Positions 1 to 7,250 of a stretch of DNA of 37,496 nt are shown in pieces; position 1 is the stretch's first letter; each line of letters begins with the position of its first letter. Where the stretch lies: assembly GCA_024636785.1 (NCBI GenBank), contig JAGXGK010000025.1, positions 147,476-184,971 of the forward strand. The letters run 5' to 3'. This DNA comes from Gammaproteobacteria bacterium (GTDB lineage Bacteria; Pseudomonadota; Gammaproteobacteria; SZUA-229). The position numbers and the translations under genes are program-made. Under the pieces are notes generated by a model. That model was not told where the DNA came from, did no database searches, and worked only from the letters and a program-made list of their open reading frames with translations.

Positions 1-2
1 TG

Positions 3-764
3 GCCAAAAGCATCGTGCACAATCCCGTTGAAATCTCGGTCAATCCGCGCAACACCACCGCCACCACGGTCGAGCAGTGGTTGACGCCGGTGGATAAAAA
101 GAAAAAACCGGCACTGCTCACGCAACTCATCAAAGACAACAACTGGCAGCAGGTGCTGGTGTTTGTCAGAACCAAAAACGGTGCCGACCGCCTGATCCGC
201 CATCTGGAAAGCGAAGGCATTAACGCCGCCGCCATTCATGGCGACAAAAGCCAGGGCGCACGCACCCGCGCACTGGCCGAATTTAAAAAAGGCGCGATCC
301 GGGTATTAGTCGCCACCGACCTTGCCGCGCGTGGATTAGATATTGATCAGCTGCCGCAGGTAGTCAATTTCGATCTACCCGACGTCGCCAACGATTACAT
401 ACACCGCATCGGCCGCACCGGCCGTGCCGGTGCCAGAGGCCGGGCAATCTCGCTGGTCTGCGCCGATGAGATTGACCAGCTCAAAGCGATCGAGCGCCTG
501 ATCAAGCAGCTGTTAACGCGTAAACTGATCGACGGCTTTGAACCGCTGCACGATGTCCCGCCCTCGCGTCTGGATACCCGCCCCATCAAACCCAAAAAAC
601 CAAAGAAACCCAAACAGGCGAAAGCAGCGCGTGGCGAAGCACAGAGCACCGCTGCAAAAACGCAGAGCCCTAAACCCAAATCCAGAAAATCGCCCATCCA
701 GAAAAATCAGAGCAGAAAACTTAAAAACGGTAAGCCACCGGGCATGAAAAAACGGCAGGGATAA
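3..764 (+). CDS. DEAD-box ATP-dependent RNA helicase, C-terminal part (RhlE-like), 5' end outside window
   Basis: This is the RecA-like second domain and tail of a DEAD-box RNA helicase, an enzyme that uses ATP to unwind short RNA duplexes or remodel RNA-protein complexes. The reading frame is open to the left edge of the window (codons from base 3), so the Q motif, Walker A and DEAD box lie upstream. Visible motifs are VLVFVRT (motif IV), [11 protein letters not shown] (motif V) and [12 protein letters not shown] (motif VI, with the arginine finger). After the helicase core comes a roughly 60-residue lysine/proline/arginine-rich tail ([12 protein letters not shown]), typical of RhlE-type proteins and likely to bind RNA. 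The assignment to the RhlE subgroup rests on the short basic tail and is an inference; the DEAD-box family call is secure. Confidence 0.93.
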   Translation, partial: AKSIVHNPVEISVNPRNTTATTVEQWLTPVDKKKKPALLTQLIKDNNWQQVLVFVRTKNGADRLIRHLESEGINAAAIHGDKSQGARTRALAEFKKGAIRVLVATDLAARGLDIDQLPQVVNFDLPDVANDYIHRIGRTGRAGARGRAISLVCADEIDQLKAIERLIKQLLTRKLIDGFEPLHDVPPSRLDTRPIKPKKPKKPKQAKAARGEAQSTAAKTQSPKPKSRKSPIQKNQSRKLKNGKPPGMKKRQG

Positions 765-772
765 AAAACTTT

Positions 773-955
773 TTCACTGCAGACAAATTTTAATGTGATA
801 TGTTTTGTGTAGTAACAATCACTTTATCATTATGCCAGCTTTTTTATTTTCAATGAGCTGTATTCGGTTTTATATTATTGCTTTGGTTTAAGTAAGTACC
901 ATTCGGGTCTGAGAGCAATTGTTTCTAATATGCTAATACAAATTCTTCTCTGCGG
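773..955. repeat. Degenerate copy of the intergenic GCAGAG inverted-repeat element
   Basis: The AT-rich gap after the helicase gene is bounded by ttcactgcagac (773-784) and ttcttctctgcgg (943-955). These resemble decayed versions of the inverted ends seen clearly at 10024-10156 and 17962-18123. I see no gene between them. The match is short, so this may be chance. Confidence 0.35.
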
Positions 956-976
956 ATTATGATTTGTTTTTAAACA

Positions 977-1696
977 TTAAAAACCACTGCCCCAGTTTTC
1001 ACGCTTTCTGGTCCAGTTAATGCGAGTAAGTAGAAGCCCGAAAATTAAACTACCTAACGAGACTCCGCCACCAATTACAAACCATTGCTGGGCAACGTTA
1101 TCGCGAAGTTGCTGATTATCCTTATCCAGTTTCTCTGCATACGCTATCGCTTTATTAAACTCCCCTCTCAGTTGTATGTTTTCTTGATGTAAAGATAAGG
1201 GCTTAGCTAAAGTAGTTTTTATATTATCCAGCGAATCATTTAATTTGGTTCGCTCATTCTGTAAAGTGTTTATCTCGCTTTTTAACTGCTTAGCTTCAGC
1301 TGTTAATTCAGCAACGGTATTTTTTAACTCTTTATTTTCCTGTCTAACCTGGCTCAGTTTATTATTTGCAGAAACCAGACGTTCTCTAGCACCGGGGGTG
1401 TCCATGATATTTTCAGTTGCAACCCAGCCTGTTGTGCCATCCGAAAGTTTAATCTCGATAAACTTCTCATCGTCTGAATTACCAATCACCGTAAATGCCG
1501 TACCACTAATAAGAAAATTTATAATACGATGTCCATTAGAAGCACCTGAGCGCATAGCGACTTTAACTTCATCACTAATGTATGCGGTTTTCGCCTGTGC
1601 TGGAACACTTATTGTTACAAGGATTACGATAAGCACTGATAACATTAAAGAATGTATAGACCGTTCTTTTTTACTAAATATTTTATTTTTACTCAC
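977..1696 (-). CDS. SH3-domain, coiled-coil, C-terminally anchored membrane protein (TIGR04211-like)
   Basis: A 239-residue envelope protein. Residues 1-35 form a signal peptide (basic start, hydrophobic core, cleavage after VPAQA). Residues about 36-100 form a bacterial SH3 domain (VAMRSGASNGHRI, then a TTGWVATE stretch). Residues about 105-200 are a long coiled coil rich in E, K, Q, N and L heptads. Residues about 205-226 are a transmembrane helix, followed by a short basic end (RKRENW). This architecture matches the YgiM/TIGR04211 family of proteobacterial SH3 proteins, whose molecular role is not established; the topology suggests a periplasmic coiled coil that touches peptidoglycan and is anchored in the inner membrane. 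It stands alone on the minus strand, with a long non-coding stretch upstream. The family call is confident, the function is not. Confidence 0.85.
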   Translation of the reverse strand: MSKNKIFSKKERSIHSLMLSVLIVILVTISVPAQAKTAYISDEVKVAMRSGASNGHRIINFLISGTAFTVIGNSDDEKFIEIKLSDGTTGWVATENIMDTPGARERLVSANNKLSQVRQENKELKNTVAELTAEAKQLKSEINTLQNERTKLNDSLDNIKTTLAKPLSLHQENIQLRGEFNKAIAYAEKLDKDNQQLRDNVAQQWFVIGGGVSLGSLIFGLLLTRINWTRKRENWGSGF

Positions 1697-2314
1697 TTTA
1701 ATTTCCTAAATAAAAAAATAACTACCTAACTTTCAGTAAGGCATTAAGGTTATGTATTATGACGGAATCAATAGGCTTCGTCACTTTTTAAAGAGCAATT
1801 ATTGTTTCATGTAGTCAAATATAAATTCTTTATTAACGTAGTAAAGCCCCTACTGTCGATGTGTTTTTATGCAGCGCAACCACTTCACGAACTTTAAACG
1901 CCGTGTACTGTGTGATATTTGGAGTCAGAGTAAAAACTCATGGCAGTCTGCTTTGGGTCGGTAGCTGACCTTATTAGCTTTAATTATGAAGTGGTTGCAT
2001 TCAAGTATATGGAGCGCTAGCCGTGAGTTAGGCGATAAGCAGTAACAGTATTTTTCTGTCTGCATTGTGTCTACACGAAGATTTCAGAGTAGGGTGATGA
2101 TTTTCTGAAAATCACGTGACTTATTGAATTAGAGTGGTATCGAGGGCCGGAAAATAACTGTCCGGAACAATTATTAACATATTTATGTTTTTTATAAATA
2201 TGGCCCGAAGGGTGGATCACAGGGAAGTGATCCATAATCTAACTGGCAAGCCGGTTCGAGTGTTTCAGCACCTGATGAGGGTTGGAGGACAATATCAGGT
2301 GAAGTTGATAAGTG
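1697..2314. other. Long non-coding spacer with scattered inverted repeats
   Basis: No convincing gene is visible between the SH3-protein start and the tRNA-Leu. It contains a perfect 12-base inverted repeat (gcaaccacttca at 1876-1887 against tgaagtggttgc at 1987-1998), an AT-rich hairpin (arms 2178-2186 and 2194-2202), a 7-bp hairpin ggatcac/gtgatcc (2214-2220 and 2227-2233) and a partial copy of the tRNA-Leu 3' end at 2134-2150. The hairpins lie downstream of the minus-strand tRNA and could help end its transcript, but none has a clear T tract. Confidence 0.6.
2134..2150 (-). repeat. Partial duplicate of the tRNA-Leu 3' end (possible attachment-site scar)
   Basis: The 17 bases gtggtatcgagggccgg match the 3' end of the tRNA-Leu gene plus one downstream base (gtggtaccgagggccgg, 2314-2330) with one mismatch, in the same orientation and 180 bases away. 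Integrases that use tRNA genes leave such copies, so this may be the far end of a lost element. A decayed tandem tRNA is the main alternative. Confidence 0.5.
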
Positions 2315-2401
2315 TGGTACCGAGGGCCGGAATCGAACCGGCACTCCCGTAAAGGAACCGGATTTTGAATCCGGCGCGTCTACCAGTTCCGCCACCCCGG
2401 C
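2315..2401 (-). tRNA. tRNA-Leu (anticodon CAA)
   Basis: Read on the minus strand this is an 87-base class II tRNA: acceptor strand GCCGGGG, D-arm GGCGGAACTGGTAGACGC, anticodon stem CCGGA/TCCGG with loop TTCAAAA (anticodon CAA), a long variable arm, T-arm GCCGGTTCGATTCCGGC, and an encoded CCA end. The acceptor pairs with CCTCGGT, with G-U at the first pair. The CAA anticodon reads UUG codons, and the sequence resembles E. coli leuX. A protein-like reading frame across this gene is spurious. Confidence 0.97.
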
Positions 2402-2414
2402 ACACAGGCTGGCT

Positions 2415-2442
2415 ATTCTAACGGATTCTGCTGTAACGGCAA
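2415..2442 (-). promoter_or_regulatory. Sigma-70-type promoter of tRNA-Leu
   Basis: On the minus strand, a -35 box TTGCCG (2442-2437) and a -10 box TAGAAT (2420-2415) are separated by 16 bases. The -10 ends 13 bases before the first tRNA base, which leaves room for a leader of about six bases. Match to consensus is 4/6 and 5/6. Confidence 0.65.
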
Positions 2443-2457
2443 TAGAAACCGGCCGGT

Positions 2458-2757
2458 TTAGGGAAATACTTTCTTGAAGGGTTTGACTGTGACTTTGTGG
2501 TAGACGCCGGCGTGGGTGTAGGGGTCGTCGTCGGCCCAGGTTTGGGCGGCTTCGATATCTTCAAATTCGGCGACTACCAGGCTGCCGCTGAAGCCGGCTT
2601 CGCCCGGGTCTTCGCTGTCGATGGCGGGGTGGGGGCCGGCGAGGATTAACCGACCCTGGTCGAGCAGGGCGTTGAGGCGTTCGAGGTGGGCCGGGCGGGC
2701 AGCCAGTCTTTTTTCCAGGCTGTTGTCGATGTCTTCGGCGATGATGGCGTAGAGCAT
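2458..2757 (-). CDS. yciI: YciI family protein
   Basis: A 99-residue protein of the YciI family, small dimeric alpha/beta proteins of the ferredoxin-like (DAPB/dimeric barrel) fold whose substrate is unknown. It begins MLYAIIAED, contains the conserved [22 protein letters not shown] segment with the family histidine, and the later [18 protein letters not shown] stretch with the conserved DP pair. Length is normal for the family. Its start codon lies directly after the yciB stop codon (no gap), so the two are almost certainly co-transcribed and translationally coupled; the yciB-yciI pairing is common in gammaproteobacteria. Confidence 0.93.
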   Translation of the reverse strand: MLYAIIAEDIDNSLEKRLAARPAHLERLNALLDQGRLILAGPHPAIDSEDPGEAGFSGSLVVAEFEDIEAAQTWADDDPYTHAGVYHKVTVKPFKKVFP

Positions 2758-3438
2758 TTATCTGTTCTCCGATTCGTGCTGGCGCTTTTCGGATTCGACG
2801 GTCTCTTCAATGGCTTCCTCTTTTTCGCTGATGTGGCGGGTGAGGTAGATGGCCTGCAGGATGATGAAGATCAGGGTGATCCCCATGAGGCCGAAGAGTT
2901 TGAAATCGACCCAGAAATCCATACGCAGTTTTTCAGTCTTATCCAGCGCGTAGAAGAAAGCCACGTATAGATTGGCGGCACCGCTGATCAGGAAGAATAC
3001 CACCCACGCCATATTCAGGCGATTCCAGATGTTGTCAGGGAGTTCGATCTGGTTACCCATGGCGCGTTCCACCAGGGTTTTTTCGCCGATGAAAAAACTG
3101 ATAAAAAACACCGCGGCGAACAGCCAGTTGAGTACGGTGGGTTTCCATTTGACGAAGTCGGGGTTGCCGAACATGATGGTGAGGCCGCCCAGGACGGTGA
3201 TCAGCGCCAGTGAGAAAAGGTGCATTTTTTCGAACTTTCGGGTTCGCAGCCAGTGGTAACCCACTTGTATAAAGCTGGCGACGATAGCGACGCCGGTGGC
3301 GACGATGGTGGCGGTGATTAGTTCAGATTTAGTGGGGTCGAGCAGGCCGCCAATAAAAGTGTTTTCGACCAGGAAACTGGCTTGATGGTAGCTGATAAAA
3401 AACAGAATAATTGGAAAGAAATCAATAAGTAACTTCAT
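2758..3438 (-). CDS. yciB: YciB / intracellular septation protein A family inner-membrane protein
   Basis: A polytopic inner-membrane protein of the YciB (IspA/septation protein A) family, which in E. coli contributes to envelope integrity and interacts with divisome and elongasome proteins. The start MKLLIDFFPIILFFISYH is the family signature. About five hydrophobic segments follow, with the conserved FGNPDFVKWKPTVLNWLFA and NIWNRLNMAWVVFF regions. At 226 residues it is about 40 longer than the usual 180; the excess is a charged C-terminal tail (from about residue 195, rich in E, K, R and S) that is likely cytoplasmic and not part of the conserved core. First gene of the yciB-yciI pair, divergent from yciO. 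Confidence 0.93.
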   Translation of the reverse strand: MKLLIDFFPIILFFISYHQASFLVENTFIGGLLDPTKSELITATIVATGVAIVASFIQVGYHWLRTRKFEKMHLFSLALITVLGGLTIMFGNPDFVKWKPTVLNWLFAAVFFISFFIGEKTLVERAMGNQIELPDNIWNRLNMAWVVFFLISGAANLYVAFFYALDKTEKLRMDFWVDFKLFGLMGITLIFIILQAIYLTRHISEKEEAIEETVESEKRQHESENR

Positions 3439-3565
3439 GTTGTTAAAGCTCGATAGAGGGTTAAGAGTTCCACGGCAGAGGTGGCGGTATCAGTTCGACA
3501 CTGCAGTCCCTGCCGGGTTCGAAATTCGTGATTTCGGCATTGTATCGCAGTCGACCATAAACCAC

Positions 3566-3571
3566 TATAAT
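3566..3571 (+). promoter_or_regulatory. Candidate -10 box for yciO
   Basis: A perfect TATAAT lies 28 bases before the yciO start codon, giving a predicted leader of about 20 bases. No good -35 box is found at normal spacing (the nearest, TTGTAT, is 20 bases upstream), so this is only a candidate. Confidence 0.4.
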
Positions 3572-3599
3572 GCGCCCTGTTTTATATTGAGTGGAAGGC

Positions 3600-4220
3600 A
3601 TGAGTCAGTACTTCGAAATACATCCCGTTAATCCGCAGATGCGCCTGATCAAGCAGGCGGTGGAGATTATTCGCAACGGCGGCGTGGTGGTTTACCCCAC
3701 CGATTCCAGTTATGCGCTGGGCTGCCATCTGGGCGATAAAGATGCGCTGGTACGGGTGCGCCGCATCCGTCAGATTGATGATAAACATAATCTGACGCTG
3801 GTCTGTCGTGACCTGTCGGAGATCGCGGTTTACGCCAAGATTGAGAATGCCGATTACCGTATCCTCAAGTCACTGACGCCGGGGCCTTATACCTTCATTC
3901 TTAATGCCACCCACGAAGTGCCGCGGCGGCTGATGCATCCCAAGCGGCGCACTATTGGCATTCGTGTAGTGGATCACCCGATCGTGCAGGCGCTGCTGGA
4001 AGAGCTGGGGCAGCCGTTGATGAGCTGCACTCTGGTGATGCCGGGCGAGGAGCACCCCGTGACTGATGCCGAGGATGTGCGCGATGCGCTGCAAAATCAG
4101 GTTGATCTGATTATTGATGGCGGCCATTGCGGGCCTGAACCGACCACGGTGATTCGTCTGAATGAGGGTGTGCCGGACCTGCGCAGGCAGGGTAAGGGTA
4201 AGGATCACGGGCTGGAATAA
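3600..4220 (+). CDS. yciO: YciO, Sua5/YciO/YrdC (threonylcarbamoyl-AMP synthase) family protein
   Basis: A 206-residue member of the Sua5/YciO/YrdC family, matching E. coli YciO along its length: MSQYFEIHPVNPQ start, VVVYPTDSSYALGC nucleotide-binding loop, CRDLSE, TPGPYTFIL, RRTIGIRV and the C-terminal VDLIIDGG...PTTVI segment. YrdC/Sua5 members make threonylcarbamoyl-AMP for t6A tRNA modification; YciO proteins share the fold, but their activity is reported as weak or uncertain, so the precise reaction is left open. I chose the ATG at 3600 because ggaagg lies just upstream of it; a GTG nine bases earlier is in frame but has no ribosome-binding site. Followed by a REP-type palindrome pair. 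Confidence 0.93.
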   Translation: MSQYFEIHPVNPQMRLIKQAVEIIRNGGVVVYPTDSSYALGCHLGDKDALVRVRRIRQIDDKHNLTLVCRDLSEIAVYAKIENADYRILKSLTPGPYTFILNATHEVPRRLMHPKRRTIGIRVVDHPIVQALLEELGQPLMSCTLVMPGEEHPVTDAEDVRDALQNQVDLIIDGGHCGPEPTTVIRLNEGVPDLRRQGKGKDHGLE

Positions 4221-4261
4221 AGCGCAGTGAGTCGTTTTGTTTTGTCCCCTGGCAAGTATTA

Positions 4262-4325
4262 GTAGGTGCGAATTCATTCGCACAGGATGCTGATTAAACA
4301 TTTTGTGCGAATGATTCGCACCTGC
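4262..4325. repeat. REP-type palindrome doublet
   Basis: Two inverted copies of a small palindromic unit: gtaggtgcgaattcattcg plus cac (4262-4283) and, reversed, gtgcgaatgattcgcacctg plus c (4305-4325), separated by 21 bases. Each arm is itself a hairpin (gtgcgaat...attcgcac). The design (short tetranucleotide head, imperfect hairpin, head-to-head pairs between genes) is that of REP/BIME repeats mobilised by Y1 (RAYT) transposases. It lies downstream of yciO, where it may stabilise the mRNA 3' end. Confidence 0.75.
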
Positions 4326-4479
4326 AGAACGGACGTGATTTCGCTGCCGTGTGTTTCGAACCGGCATGGGCGCAGGGGTTTTCTTTCATGTAAACTGAGC
4401 GGCGTATCTCGATGAAAAATTATCTCGTTATTATATGATCTATTTTATTCACTTTATGTTATATCTATCTGATTATTAA

Positions 4480-5133
4480 ATGATTCCATCTGAAATTATC
4501 TACGCAATTGCGGTCTGGGCTGTGCCGGTTCTGTTTGCCATTACGCTGCACGAGGCGGCGCACGGCTGGATGGCGAACAAGCTGGGCGACCCCACCGCAA
4601 AGGCGCTGGGACGCATCACTCTGAACCCGATTCGACACATCGACCCGATAGGCACTGTGGTGGTACCGCTGGCGTTATTGATGCTGAGCGGCTTCATTAT
4701 CGGCTGGGCAAAACCGGTGCCGGTGGAGATGCGTTATTTCAAGCAGCCGATGAAGGACATGGCCATAGTGGCGCTTGCCGGTCCGGCTTCGAATTTTATA
4801 ATGGCCTGCGGCTGGGCGCTGTTTGCTGTCATCGGGCAGATGATGCTGTCGCCGGGTGATGCAACGGCGACTTTTATTTCCCAGATGGGCAACGCCGGTA
4901 TCACCATCAACCTGATTCTGATGGTGCTGAATCTGCTGCCGATTCCGCCGCTGGATGGCGGCAGGGTAGTGGCGGGTGTGATGCCGCCGACAATGGCCAA
5001 TGCTTTTATGCGCATCGAAGCTTACGGCCTGTTCATTGTTATTTTTCTGTTAGTGACCGGCATATTAGGTAAAATCCTGTGGCCGATGGTGCTGTTTTTT
5101 TCGGCACTGATCAAAATGGTTTTTCAAATTTAA
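4480..5133 (+). CDS. Site-2 protease family (M50) membrane metallopeptidase
   Basis: A 217-residue polytopic membrane protein of the M50 site-2 protease family, intramembrane zinc proteases. The zinc-binding HEAAH motif sits at residues about 23-27 (LHEAAHGWMANKLGDPTAKALGR), with the typical LNPIRHIDPIGT segment after it. The third zinc ligand is the aspartate of PIPPLDGGR near residue 160. Four to six hydrophobic helices are visible. This compact form lacks a PDZ domain, unlike RseP. Its substrate is unknown; the position between yciO and trpS is conserved in many gammaproteobacteria without revealing a function. It is 9 bases ahead of trpS and probably co-transcribed with it. Confidence 0.92.
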   Translation: MIPSEIIYAIAVWAVPVLFAITLHEAAHGWMANKLGDPTAKALGRITLNPIRHIDPIGTVVVPLALLMLSGFIIGWAKPVPVEMRYFKQPMKDMAIVALAGPASNFIMACGWALFAVIGQMMLSPGDATATFISQMGNAGITINLILMVLNLLPIPPLDGGRVVAGVMPPTMANAFMRIEAYGLFIVIFLLVTGILGKILWPMVLFFSALIKMVFQI

Positions 5134-5142
5134 GGGGTTGAA

Positions 5143-6360
5143 TTGAGTAACTTACCAACACAGCACCAGCGTGTGCTTTCGGGCATGCGGCCTACGGGTC
5201 GTCTGCATCTTGGGCATTATCACGGTGTTTTGAAGAACTGGGTGAATCTGCAGCACGAGTATGAGTGCTTCTTTTTTGCGGCGGACTGGCACGCGCTGAC
5301 CACGCATTATGAAGACCCTTCCATGATCGAATCCAGTACCTGGGAGATGGTGATCGACTGGCTGGCGGCGGGCATCAGCCCCGGCGCGGCCAAGATATTC
5401 ATCCAGTCCAAGGTGCCGGAACACGCTGAATTGCACACCCTGTTGTCGATGATCACCCCGCTGGGCTGGCTGGAGCGGGTGCCTACCTATAAAGATCAGC
5501 AGGAAAAACTCAAGGAGATGGATCTCGCCACCTACGGCTTTCTGGGCTATCCGCTGCTGCAAAGCGCCGATATTCTGATCTATAAAGCGGGCATGGTGCC
5601 GGTGGGTGAAGATCAGGTTGCGCACGTCGAACTCACCCGCGAAGTGGCGCGCCGTTTCAACCATCTTTACGGACGTGAGATTGGTTTTGAACAGAAGGCG
5701 GAGCAGGCCGTGGCCAAAATGGGCAAGAAAAACGCCCGTATGTTCATGGACTGCCGCAAAAAATTTCAGGAGGAAGGGGTTCAGAACGCGCTGGATATGG
5801 CCAAGGCGCTGCTGGATTCGCAGCAGAATATCTCCATCGGCGACAAGGAGCGTCTGTACGGCTATCTGGAAGGGTTCAGCAAGATTATTCTGCCCGAACC
5901 CAGAGCGCTGCTGACGCCCGCGTCGAAAATGCCGGGTCTGGATGGTCAGAAAATGTCCAAGTCCTACGGTAACACCATCGCCCTGCGCGACAGCCCCGAT
6001 GAGGTCAGCAAAAAAATACGTACCATGCCCACCGACCCGGCGCGGGTGCGCCGCAACGATCCCGGCGATCCGGCCAGATGTCCGGTTTGGCAGTTCCACC
6101 GCATCTATTCGAGCCTGGAAACGCAGGAATGGGCGCAGGTGGGTTGTCGCAGTGCAGACATCGGCTGTGTCGATTGCAAGCAGCCGGTGATCGACGCCGT
6201 GCTGGCCGAGCTTAAGCCGATTCAGCTGCGGGCGCGTGAATATGAAGAGGATCTGTCTACGGTCAAAGCGATTGTGGCCAATGGAAATGAAGCGGCAAGG
6301 GACGAGGCGCGTGATACACTGGAAGAAGTAAGAAAAGCCATGGGCATCGCCTACCTATAA
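5143..6360 (+). CDS. trpS: Tryptophan-tRNA ligase with a four-cysteine (iron-sulfur type) motif
   Basis: Class Ic aminoacyl-tRNA synthetase that activates tryptophan and charges tRNA-Trp in the cytoplasm. The HIGH-type motif is GHYHG (residues 24-28) in the MRPTGRLHLGHYHG start region, and the KMSKS loop is GQKMSKSYGN (residues 268-277). At 405 residues it is about 70 longer than E. coli TrpS. The extra C-terminal part carries cysteines at about 313, 335, 342 and 345 (C-x21-C-x6-C-x2-C), close to the C-x22-C-x6-C-x2-C that binds a [4Fe-4S] cluster in Thermotoga maritima TrpRS. The start is TTG at 5143, placed after aagggg (5132-5137); no better ATG exists upstream. Its stop overlaps the scpA start by one base (TAATG). 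Confidence 0.96.
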   Translation: MSNLPTQHQRVLSGMRPTGRLHLGHYHGVLKNWVNLQHEYECFFFAADWHALTTHYEDPSMIESSTWEMVIDWLAAGISPGAAKIFIQSKVPEHAELHTLLSMITPLGWLERVPTYKDQQEKLKEMDLATYGFLGYPLLQSADILIYKAGMVPVGEDQVAHVELTREVARRFNHLYGREIGFEQKAEQAVAKMGKKNARMFMDCRKKFQEEGVQNALDMAKALLDSQQNISIGDKERLYGYLEGFSKIILPEPRALLTPASKMPGLDGQKMSKSYGNTIALRDSPDEVSKKIRTMPTDPARVRRNDPGDPARCPVWQFHRIYSSLETQEWAQVGCRSADIGCVDCKQPVIDAVLAELKPIQLRAREYEEDLSTVKAIVANGNEAARDEARDTLEEVRKAMGIAYL

Positions 6361-7196
6361 TGACTGAACCTAATTCACAAGCCCCTGCGGTTGATAACCG
6401 CAAAAGAACCCAGGAGGAAATGCCGTTTGCGCTGGTGCAGGGCGAACTGCTGACGGTTATCCCCCGCGATTTATACATCCCCCCCGATGCGCTGGAAGTG
6501 ATTCTGGAAGCTTTTGAGGGGCCGCTGGATTTGCTGCTGTACCTGATCAAGCGGCAGAATCTGGATATTCTGGAAGTGCCTATTAGCGAAATCACCCGTC
6601 AGTATATGACCTACATCGATATGATGCAGACGCTGAAAATTGAGATCGCCGCCGAATATCTGGTGATGGCGGCCATGCTGGCGGAGATCAAGTCGCGAAT
6701 GCTGTTGCCGCGTCCGGTAGAATCCGATGAAGAGGATGACCCCCGTGCCGAGCTGTTGCGCCGTTTGCAGGAATACGAGCGCTTTAAACAGGCCGCGCAG
6801 AACATCGACGAACTGCCGCGCGTGGGTCGCGACGTCTATTTGACGGATGTGGAACTGCCGGAGCTGGATCAGGACAGGCCGGTGCCCGAAGTGGATCTGA
6901 GGGATCTGCTGATGGCCTTCAAGGACGCCATGGCGCGTTCAGCCATGTACAGCCATCACCAGATTCAGCGAGAAACCCTGTCGGTGCGCGAACGCATGAG
7001 CAGGGTGCTGGAAACCATCACGGCGCATGGCTTTACCGATTACACCCAGCTGTTCACCATCGAAGAGGGCCGCCGTGGTGTGGTGGTAACCCTGCTGGCT
7101 TTGCTGGAACTGGTGAAAGAGCAGTTGATCGATCTGGTTCAGTCCGAAGCGTTTGCCTCTATTCATGTTAGAGCGGCTTCCGGCAGCGAAAAATAA
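6360..7196 (+). CDS. scpA: Segregation and condensation protein A (kleisin)
   Basis: The kleisin subunit that, with ScpB, bridges the SMC dimer in the bacterial condensin complex and helps compact and segregate chromosomes. Recognisable features are the N-terminal EAFEGPLDLLLYLIKRQNLDILEVPISEITRQY block, the EYLVMAAMLAEIKSRMLLP block, and the C-terminal winged-helix region with GRRGVVVTLLALLELVKE. The first 45 residues before the conserved core form an extension. Length (278) is within the family range. It overlaps trpS by one base and is followed 54 bases later by scpB. The presence of ScpAB implies an SMC-type rather than MukB-type condensin in this organism, although smc is not in the window. 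Confidence 0.95.
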   Translation: MTEPNSQAPAVDNRKRTQEEMPFALVQGELLTVIPRDLYIPPDALEVILEAFEGPLDLLLYLIKRQNLDILEVPISEITRQYMTYIDMMQTLKIEIAAEYLVMAAMLAEIKSRMLLPRPVESDEEDDPRAELLRRLQEYERFKQAAQNIDELPRVGRDVYLTDVELPELDQDRPVPEVDLRDLLMAFKDAMARSAMYSHHQIQRETLSVRERMSRVLETITAHGFTDYTQLFTIEEGRRGVVVTLLALLELVKEQLIDLVQSEAFASIHVRAASGSEK

Positions 7197-7250
7197 TTCG
7201 GATGCAATGCAGAAAAATTATCTCAGAGAGATTATTGGAAGGTATTTGAA

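Noticed and set aside
2028-2034. GTTAGGC resembling the core of an integron attC site
   Set aside because: No partner GCCTAAC-type core or stem at the right spacing, and no integrase or cassettes; a seven-base match is expected by chance.
2192-2395. 67-residue minus-strand reading frame starting MAELVDAPDSKSG
   Set aside because: It is translated from the tRNA-Leu gene itself; MAELVDALDSKSG-like products are a well-known artefact of tRNA-Leu sequences.
5152-6099. 315-residue minus-strand frame opposite trpS
   Set aside because: It is antisense to a clearly real gene, has histidine/arginine-rich shadow composition and no recognisable domain.
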